Assembly: GCA_023667695.1 (NCBI GenBank)
Contig: JAMOZY010000015.1
Span: 1-58,180 of the forward strand
DNA length: 58,180 nucleotides
Origin: Clostridium sp.
GTDB lineage: Bacteria; Bacillota; Clostridia; Lachnospirales; Lachnospiraceae
Direction: 5' to 3'
The notes beneath the pieces were generated by a model. That model had not been told where the DNA came from. It did not search any database and was given only the letters and a program-made list of their open reading frames with translations. The position numbers and the translations under genes are program-made. Of this stretch, positions 52,967-58,180 are shown piece by piece; position 1 is the first letter of the stretch; each line of letters opens with the position of its first letter.

Positions 52967-54568
52967 ATGGCAAAGAGGAATGGCTACTTTCGGCTTAAGA
53001 TAGAAGAGGATGGAACGTATGTGCAATTAATCCCGCCGGTAGAGGATGGAGAGCCGATTCGTGTTTCCGAATTAATGGCATATCTGACGCGTTTGAATTT
53101 GTCCGGATATGATATTCCTTCCTTAAATAAAACCCTGCTTACGTTACGGGAGCCTACATTATTCAAATTGTTGGAAAAAAATATTCCGCCTGTCAATGCA
53201 GTAGCGAAGGCACAGATTGCACCGGACCGGATGTCTGCTACCGTCCGTTTATATCCACCATCGAATGGAGGAAAGCCCTTTGATAAAAAGAGTCTGCTGG
53301 ATGAACTGAATCAGGCTGGGATTACCTATGGCATTGCAGAGCGTATCATCGATGCCATTGTAGAAAGACCGGTGTATTGCCGGGATTTACAGGTGGCAAA
53401 GGGGACTCTGCCTGTAGAGGGAACGGACGCGAAAATCGAATATTTTTTTGAAACAAAACCCTTGGCAAAGCCAAAGCTGAATGAGGATGGAACGGTAGAC
53501 TTCCACCAGTTGAATATCTTTACCAAGGTAGAAAAGGGACAGCTGCTGGCCACCCTTACACCGGAAAATCCGGGAGAGGACGGCTGTGATGTATCGGGCA
53601 AGCCGGTAACACCCCATAAGGTAAAGACAGCTACATTGAAATATGGAAAAGGAATCCAGCTTTCGGAGGACCAGCTCCAGCTCTTCAGTGAGGTGGACGG
53701 GGATGTAAAATTAGAGCAGGATACGGTTCAGGTTTCGGATTGCTATACCGTATCTGCAGACGTGGATGCCTCTACCGGTGATATCATTTATGAGGGCAAT
53801 GTTGTTGTAAATGGAAATGTCCGGACCGGATTCAATATCCATGCCAAAGGGGATATTCAGGTAAAGGGTGTGGTAGAGGGGGCAGACCTCTATGCCGGCG
53901 GCAATATTGTATTAAGCCGGGGAATTCAGGGCATGAACCGGGGCCGGCTGGAAGCTATGGGAGATATTCTTGCAAAGTTTATTGAGAGCGCAACGGTGAA
54001 GGCAGGCGGCAATATACGCTCCGGTTCCATTCTCCACAGTCAGGTAGAGTCCGGAGATACCATTGTCTGTGAGGGAAAGAACTCTTTTGTAATCGGAGGC
54101 AGCCTGAGCGCAGTCAATCTGATTGATGTAAAAGCAATGGGCAACCAGATGGGAACGATTACCAACGTAAAGCTGGGTGTAGGTTTATCTGTTTATGAAA
54201 AGCTGCAGATTATGAAAAAAGAGTTTGATGAGAATAACAGTGAAATTGAAAAATGTAATCAGGTGTTGATATTATTTAAAAAGCGTCTGGATGGCGGACA
54301 AAAGATTCCGGAAAGTAAGATTCCGGTGATTCGGGATGCCGGAAATGAAAAGCTTCGTTTATCGGGTCGGCAGGAAGAATTAACCGTACTGATTGAAGAA
54401 GCAAAGCAGATGATTGAAGCGGATACACGAGGAAGGCTGCGGGTGAGTGATACCATATATCCTGGTGTACGAATCTTGATTGCAAATACAACCTATGTTG
54501 TAAGAGACATCATGAAGTATAGCCAGTTTTCGCTGGTAAATGGTGAGATTGAGATTAGCAGTTATTAG
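52967..54568 (+). CDS. DUF342 (FapA-like) family protein
   Basis: The 533-residue protein has an N-terminal domain, then a region of short repeated beta-strand turns rich in Gly, Asp and Val (VDVDASTGDIIYEGNV-like, GNVRTGFNIHAKGDIQVKG, GGNIRSGSILHSQVESGD). This is the polymer-forming right-handed beta-solenoid of the DUF342/FapA family. A coiled coil (about 405-490) and a small C-terminal domain follow. Homologs are common right after sigD in Clostridia, and the function is not settled. Strong AAAGGAGGAG site. Confidence 0.88.
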   Translation: MAKRNGYFRLKIEEDGTYVQLIPPVEDGEPIRVSELMAYLTRLNLSGYDIPSLNKTLLTLREPTLFKLLEKNIPPVNAVAKAQIAPDRMSATVRLYPPSNGGKPFDKKSLLDELNQAGITYGIAERIIDAIVERPVYCRDLQVAKGTLPVEGTDAKIEYFFETKPLAKPKLNEDGTVDFHQLNIFTKVEKGQLLATLTPENPGEDGCDVSGKPVTPHKVKTATLKYGKGIQLSEDQLQLFSEVDGDVKLEQDTVQVSDCYTVSADVDASTGDIIYEGNVVVNGNVRTGFNIHAKGDIQVKGVVEGADLYAGGNIVLSRGIQGMNRGRLEAMGDILAKFIESATVKAGGNIRSGSILHSQVESGDTIVCEGKNSFVIGGSLSAVNLIDVKAMGNQMGTITNVKLGVGLSVYEKLQIMKKEFDENNSEIEKCNQVLILFKKRLDGGQKIPESKIPVIRDAGNEKLRLSGRQEELTVLIEEAKQMIEADTRGRLRVSDTIYPGVRILIANTTYVVRDIMKYSQFSLVNGEIEISSY

Positions 54569-54579
54569 GAGGTGGTAGT

Positions 54580-54906
54580 ATGATACGACCGGTGGAGATG
54601 CAGATGATTTTGCCCCAGGCGAATCAGGTGGGGATGCAGCAGCATACGGAGAATCAGCATGCTGCGGTACAAAGCGCCCAGGGTTCCAATCAATTAGCAA
54701 AGGAAGTAAAGCAGAACTCGGAAACCGTAATTCCGAAAGAGGACCCGGACTTGATGGAATATCGTTATGATGCCAAGGAAAAGGGGAATAATTCTTATGA
54801 AGGGCAGTCCAGAAAGCGAAAGCGGAAACGTCAGGATGGGGATTCCCAGGAACATACAAAGGAACATACAGAGGTTCCCTGGGTTAATTTTGACATAAAG
54901 GTATGA
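54580..54906 (+). CDS. Small polar protein of unknown function
   Basis: The 108-residue protein has no signal or membrane segment. It is rich in Gln, Glu, Lys and Asn, with a basic cluster (SRKRKRKRQDG) and a conserved-looking end (VPWVNFDIKV). It is probably largely disordered. A very strong TAGGAGGTGG site and tight spacing (11 and 13 bases) to its neighbours show that it is a real operon member. I do not recognise the family. Confidence 0.75.
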   Translation: MIRPVEMQMILPQANQVGMQQHTENQHAAVQSAQGSNQLAKEVKQNSETVIPKEDPDLMEYRYDAKEKGNNSYEGQSRKRKRKRQDGDSQEHTKEHTEVPWVNFDIKV

Positions 54907-54919
54907 CAGGAGAGAAATC

Positions 54920-55588
54920 ATGTATGCAGTTTTAATTGTTACGATTGTTGGAATAATATGTATTGTTGTCAGCTTTATGCTGGTAGGAAAGGAAGAACCC
55001 ATTTCGGAAGAGGAAGAAAATCCGGAAGCAGGAAACCGGATTACAGACGATTATGAATTGAATGAAGAGGAAGTGGCGGTTCTGCAGAAAAAGGTCAGTG
55101 ATAAGATTTCCCAGGATGTGGATGATATTATTTATAATGCCGACCAATCCCTGTCTACCATGACAAATGAAAAGATGCTGGCCCTTGGGGATTATGCAGT
55201 CACGGTCTGTGATGAGATTGAAAAAAATCACAAAGAGGTTATGTTTCTCTACAGTATGCTGAATGACAAGGAAAAGGATGTAAAGGAGCTGGTATCCGAG
55301 GCGGATGCCAGGATATCGGAACTGAAAAAGGCAAATGAACTGGCAATGGATGTCTATGTGGCGGAACCGGTGCTTTCGGATGCTACAGAGCCGGTGCTTC
55401 CGGATGAGCCGGAAACCATGATGGAGATGATGGAGGAGGAGCCGGTGGTGGAAGAGGATAATACCAATGACATTATCCTTGGAATGAAACGAAGCGGTAT
55501 GAGCATCATTGAAATTGCCCGGGAGCTTGGTCTGGGTGTAGGGGAAGTGAAGCTGGTAGTGGATTTATATCAAGGAGATGCAAAATGA
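54920..55588 (+). CDS. Membrane-anchored coiled-coil protein (DUF6115-like)
   Basis: The 222-residue protein has one N-terminal membrane segment (about 2-23), an acidic and helical middle that would form a coiled coil, and a C-terminal helix-turn-helix-like end (GMKRSGMSIIEIARELGLGV then GEVKLVVDLY). This resembles DUF6115. The layout (one membrane helix, coiled coil, short C-terminal motif) and the place between sigD and rpsB match SwrB of Bacillus subtilis, so a related role in basal body activation is a reasonable guess. It overlaps the next gene by 4 bases (ATGA). Confidence 0.8.
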   Translation: MYAVLIVTIVGIICIVVSFMLVGKEEPISEEEENPEAGNRITDDYELNEEEVAVLQKKVSDKISQDVDDIIYNADQSLSTMTNEKMLALGDYAVTVCDEIEKNHKEVMFLYSMLNDKEKDVKELVSEADARISELKKANELAMDVYVAEPVLSDATEPVLPDEPETMMEMMEEEPVVEEDNTNDIILGMKRSGMSIIEIARELGLGVGEVKLVVDLYQGDAK

Positions 55589-56133
55589 AACGAAAATATT
55601 ACCTACGGGGAATTGGTGTAGGGATTCTCTTTGCTACAATTGTATTATTTACTACCTACAGTATATCCGGACAGGGAAAAATGACTGATGAAGAAGTGAT
55701 TCGAAGAGCGGAGGAGCTGGGAATGATAAAGTCAGGGACTTTACTGGATAATCTGACCAGACCGGCCTCTACGGAGGACCCATCGAGTTCCTCGGAAGCA
55801 AATCCGCCTACCACAGAAGCAGAAAAAACAGAGGAGCCTTCTACTGATGAACCGGAACCGGATACAGAGACTGCCAGTGAGCGGCCTTCCGGGCCGACGA
55901 CGGAAGCTGTAGACCCAGATGCCAGAATGGTCAGCTTTACTGTAGTCAGTGGGATGAATTCCTGGAATGTGGCTACGATTTTACAGGACCAGGGCGTAAT
56001 CGCAGATGCTGCGGATTTTGATTCTTATCTGGAAACCAATGGATATTCTGCACGGATTTCTACGGGTGATTATACCATTGCAGTAGGCTCGGACTATGAA
56101 ACCATAGCAAAGCTTCTGACGAGTGGTGAATAA
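55585..56133 (+). CDS. Small membrane protein with MltG-type LysM-like domain only
   Basis: The 182-residue protein has a basic start and one membrane segment (about 9-28), a disordered Thr/Ser/Glu/Pro linker (about 60-115), and a ~65-residue C-terminal domain (SFTVVSGMNSWNVATILQDQ, GVIADAADFDSYLE, STGDYTIAVG). That domain resembles the small LysM-like part of YceG/MltG. The catalytic transglycosylase part is absent, so it is probably a wall-binding or regulatory protein. Its start overlaps the previous gene. Confidence 0.8.
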   Translation: MKRKYYLRGIGVGILFATIVLFTTYSISGQGKMTDEEVIRRAEELGMIKSGTLLDNLTRPASTEDPSSSSEANPPTTEAEKTEEPSTDEPEPDTETASERPSGPTTEAVDPDARMVSFTVVSGMNSWNVATILQDQGVIADAADFDSYLETNGYSARISTGDYTIAVGSDYETIAKLLTSGE

Positions 56134-56145
56134 TAGAAAATCTTC

Positions 56146-56174
56146 TTGCATCCTGGCAGGGGATGTGGTATCAT
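56146..56174 (+). promoter_or_regulatory. Sigma-A promoter of rpsB-tsf
   Basis: TTGCAT (56146-56151), a 17-base spacer, and TATCAT (56169-56174). It lies 12 bases after the last gene of the preceding operon and leaves a ~110-base leader. Confidence 0.75.
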
Positions 56175-56204
56175 AGCACTTGGTGTAATGTCAGAAAATA
56201 ATCA

Positions 56205-56267
56205 CCGGAACGGATGACCTGTGTGGTGCCAGTGCATTGCCTGGTAAACAGGGGAAGGAAGCTCCGG
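56205..56267 (+). promoter_or_regulatory. Structured leader of rpsB
   Basis: CCGGA (56205-56209) pairs with TCCGG (56263-56267), enclosing a two-tier hairpin: CCTGT/ACAGG (56218-56222 with 56248-56252) and TGCCAG/CTGGTA (56227-56232 with 56241-56246), loop TGCATTGC. Many ribosomal protein operons have leaders bound by their own product; here the candidate ligand is S2. Confidence 0.45.
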
Positions 56268-56292
56268 GAAGAAAAACCATGGAGGTAGAAAA

Positions 56293-57030
56293 ATGAGCGT
56301 TATTTCAATGAAGCAGTTATTGGAGGCTGGTGTGCATTTTGGACATCAGACAAGAAGATGGAACCCGAAGATGGCTCCTTACATCTACACCGAGCGGAAC
56401 GGTATTTATATCATTGATTTACAGAAGTCCGTTGGCAAGGTAGATGATACGTACAATGCAATCAAGGATTGTGTTGCAGATGGCGGTACTATTTTGTTCG
56501 TAGGTACTAAAAAGCAGGCGCAGGAGGCAATTAAGACCGAAGCAGAGCGCTGCGGCATGTTCTATGTAAATGAAAGATGGTTAGGCGGTATGCTGACGAA
56601 CTTTAAGACCATCCAGACCCGGATTGCTACCCTGAAGAAGTATGAAGAGATGGAAGCAGATGGAACCTTTGAGGTTCTGCCGAAGAAGGAAGTAATCCAG
56701 ATTAAGAAGCAGATGGAAAAGCTGGAGAAGAATCTGGGTGGTATTAAGAATATGAAGGGTCTTCCGGATATGATTTTTGTTGTTGACCCGAGAAAGGAAC
56801 GGATTTGTATTCAGGAGGCACATACCTTAGGGATTCCGTTGGCAGGTATTGTAGATACCAACTGTGATCCGGAGGAATTAGATTATGTGATTCCGGGTAA
56901 TGATGATGCGATTCGTGCAGTAAAGTTAATCGTTTCCAAGATGGCAGATGCTGTAATCGAAGCAAATCAGGGAGAAGATGCTCTTGTGGAAGAGGCAGTC
57001 GCTGAGTCAGAGGAAGCAGCAGAAGAGTAA
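56293..57030 (+). CDS. rpsB: Ribosomal protein S2
   Basis: The 245-residue protein has the family N terminus ([39 protein letters not shown]) and the central [12 protein letters not shown] and [12 protein letters not shown] segments. It has a short acidic Ala/Glu tail. It is part of the 30S subunit. A TGGAGGT site precedes the ATG. Followed by tsf as in most bacteria. Confidence 0.98.
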   Translation: MSVISMKQLLEAGVHFGHQTRRWNPKMAPYIYTERNGIYIIDLQKSVGKVDDTYNAIKDCVADGGTILFVGTKKQAQEAIKTEAERCGMFYVNERWLGGMLTNFKTIQTRIATLKKYEEMEADGTFEVLPKKEVIQIKKQMEKLEKNLGGIKNMKGLPDMIFVVDPRKERICIQEAHTLGIPLAGIVDTNCDPEELDYVIPGNDDAIRAVKLIVSKMADAVIEANQGEDALVEEAVAESEEAAEE

Positions 57031-57048
57031 TCCAATAAGTGGAATCGG

Positions 57049-57081
57049 AAGCCTTAGCCGGAAGGACTAAGGCTTTTCTTT
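57049..57081 (+). terminator. Intercistronic terminator/attenuator between rpsB and tsf
   Basis: AAGCCTTAG pairs with CTAAGGCTT (9 pairs, nine-base loop) and is followed by TTCTTT. It probably lets part of the transcripts stop after rpsB and part continue into tsf. Confidence 0.75.
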
Positions 57082-57116
57082 AGGAAGATAAATATATGAG
57101 TATGGAGGAAATAAAA

Positions 57117-58049
57117 ATGGCTATTACAGCAGCAATGGTAAAAGAATTAAGAGAAATGACTGGTGCAGGCATGATGGACTGCAAGAAGGCACTGGGAGAG
57201 ACCGATGGTAATATGGAGGCAGCCGTAGAGTTATTGAGAAAGAACGGACAGGCAAAGGCTGAGAAGAAGGCAAGCAGGATTGCAGCAGAGGGACTTTGCA
57301 AGGTGGTTACCAAGGGCGACCAGGTAGCCGCTGTTGTGGAAGTAAACTCTGAGACGGATTTTGTTGCTAAAAATGAAAAATTCCAGACATTTGTAGAGGC
57401 AGTTGCTAATCAGGCATTGACAACATCTGCTTCTGACATGGAAGCTTTTATGGCAGAGCAGTGGGCAGAGGATGCAAGCAAAACCATCAATGATGTACTG
57501 GTAGAGCAGATTGCTACGATTGGGGAGAAGTTATCCATCCGCCGGTTTGAAAAGGTGGAGGCAGAGAACGGCTGTGTGGTTACCTATACCCATGGGGGCG
57601 GACGAATCGGTGTTATCGTAGAAGCAGCTACGGCAGTTGTGAATGATGGGGTAAAGGAAGCCCTGACCAATGTTGCCATGCAGGTGGCTGCCCTGTACCC
57701 GAAGTATGTATCCTCTTCCGATGTATCCGAGGAATATAAGAACCATGAGAAGGAAATCTTATTGGCACAGGCTAAGAACGACCCGAAAAATGCAAATAAG
57801 CCGGAGGAAATCTTAGAGAAGATGATTATCGGCCGGTTGAATAAGGAATTAAAGGAAGTATGTCTGCTGGAGCAGGAATATGTGAAGGCAGAGAATAAGG
57901 AAACCGTTGCCAAGTACTTAGAGAATGTATCCAAGGAAAACGGCACGAATATCTCCATTGTAAAATTCGTTCGGTATGAGACCGGTGAAGGTATGGAGAA
58001 GAAGGAAGAAAACTTTGCAGAAGAGGTTGCAAAGCAGATGGGAATGTAA
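57117..58049 (+). CDS. tsf: Elongation factor Ts
   Basis: EF-Ts is the nucleotide exchange factor for EF-Tu. The protein has 310 residues from the ATG at 57117; the in-frame ATG at 57096 is rejected because GGAGG (57104-57108) lies between them at ideal distance. It opens with ITAAMVKELREMTGAGMMDC and KKAL, followed by VEVNSETDFVAKNEKF. Confidence 0.97.
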   Translation: MAITAAMVKELREMTGAGMMDCKKALGETDGNMEAAVELLRKNGQAKAEKKASRIAAEGLCKVVTKGDQVAAVVEVNSETDFVAKNEKFQTFVEAVANQALTTSASDMEAFMAEQWAEDASKTINDVLVEQIATIGEKLSIRRFEKVEAENGCVVTYTHGGGRIGVIVEAATAVVNDGVKEALTNVAMQVAALYPKYVSSSDVSEEYKNHEKEILLAQAKNDPKNANKPEEILEKMIIGRLNKELKEVCLLEQEYVKAENKETVAKYLENVSKENGTNISIVKFVRYETGEGMEKKEENFAEEVAKQMGM

Positions 58050-58089
58050 GCAATTCCCGATTCTATAAAACAGTTAGGATAGGAACCTT

Positions 58090-58128
58090 AAAACCGCTGG
58101 AACCGATATGGTTTCAGCGGTTTTATTT
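58090..58128 (+). terminator. Rho-independent terminator after tsf
   Basis: AAAACCGCTG pairs with CAGCGGTTTT, with an inner AACC/GGTT extension, followed by ATTTGT. It closes rpsB-tsf. Confidence 0.88.
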
Positions 58129-58149
58129 GTGTAGCATCTTTTAATAAAC

Positions 58150-58166
58150 CACCTGCTATGCAGGTG
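58150..58166 (+). repeat. Perfect short palindrome at the window edge
   Basis: CACCTGC, TAT, GCAGGTG: a 7-pair hairpin with a 3-base loop, after the tsf terminator and before the window end. Hairpins like this occur at the ends of IS200/IS605-type elements and their short derivatives, but no transposase is visible here. Confidence 0.35.
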
Positions 58167-58180
58167 TGTCCACAGTTGCT

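Noticed and set aside
1-58180. tRNA, rRNA, CRISPR arrays, prophage or transposase genes, c-di-GMP riboswitches
   Set aside because: I looked for cloverleaf segments, regularly spaced repeats, integrase or transposase motifs and the c-di-GMP riboswitch core before the signalling genes, and saw none.

Overview
The window is a chromosomal segment from a motile, Gram-positive anaerobe. It fits the Lachnospiraceae (Clostridia, Bacillota) best. Reasons: lipoprotein and FliY/CheC/CheD gene types typical of Firmicutes, strong purine-rich Shine-Dalgarno sequences, CodY, a YlmC/YmxH-type PRC-barrel gene next to nrdR, and DUF342 and DUF6115-like genes between sigD and rpsB. Species cannot be fixed from the sequence alone. 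All genes but one (659-1510) lie on the + strand.

Region 1 (1-4960) holds three paralogous, fast-diverging lipoproteins (the first cut by the window edge) and one membrane protein of unknown function on the - strand, ending in a terminator. Region 2 (5044-15444) is a self-contained signalling operon: a response regulator with an intact HD-GYP c-di-GMP phosphodiesterase, a PAS histidine kinase, a second response regulator whose HD-GYP domain has lost metal ligands, then cheR, cheB, a CheY-like receiver, cheA, cheW and a methyl-accepting protein with a very small outside domain. A strong terminator closes it.

Region 3 (15520-22323) starts with a compact, apparently structured RNA candidate (15541-15668) upstream of a PRC-barrel gene and nrdR. 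Then come comM, dprA, topA and codY. Region 4 (22363-55588) is the fla/che locus: flgB-flgC-fliE-fliF-fliG-fliH-fliI-fliJ-motE-like-fliK-flgD-flagellar operon protein-flgE, a hairpin terminator, a candidate 35-residue small protein, flbD-motA-motB-fliL-fliM-fliY-cheY-fliO-fliP-fliQ-fliR-flhB-flhA-flhF-flhG, a PilZ c-di-GMP receptor, a second cheB-cheA-cheW set, cheC-cheD, a small membrane protein and sigD. After sigD come a DUF342 protein, two poorly known proteins and a small protein resembling only the LysM-like part of MltG. Region 5 (56146-58128) is rpsB-tsf behind its own promoter and a structured leader.

The order dprA-topA-codY-fla/che-sigD-rpsB-tsf matches the backbone known from Bacillus subtilis, so this is an old, conserved arrangement with lineage-specific insertions. 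The basal body, export gate, stator, switch, chemotaxis core and sigma factor are all here. Flagellin, cap, hook-filament junction, distal rod genes and FlgM are not. The only cheR lies in region 2, so the second chemotaxis set probably shares it. An HD-GYP phosphodiesterase and a PilZ receptor in the same window suggest that c-di-GMP turnover is tied to chemosensory signalling and motility. The most novel signals are the structured RNA at 15541-15668, the dead-looking HD-GYP domain, the small ORF between flgE and flbD, and the sigD-rpsB gene set.
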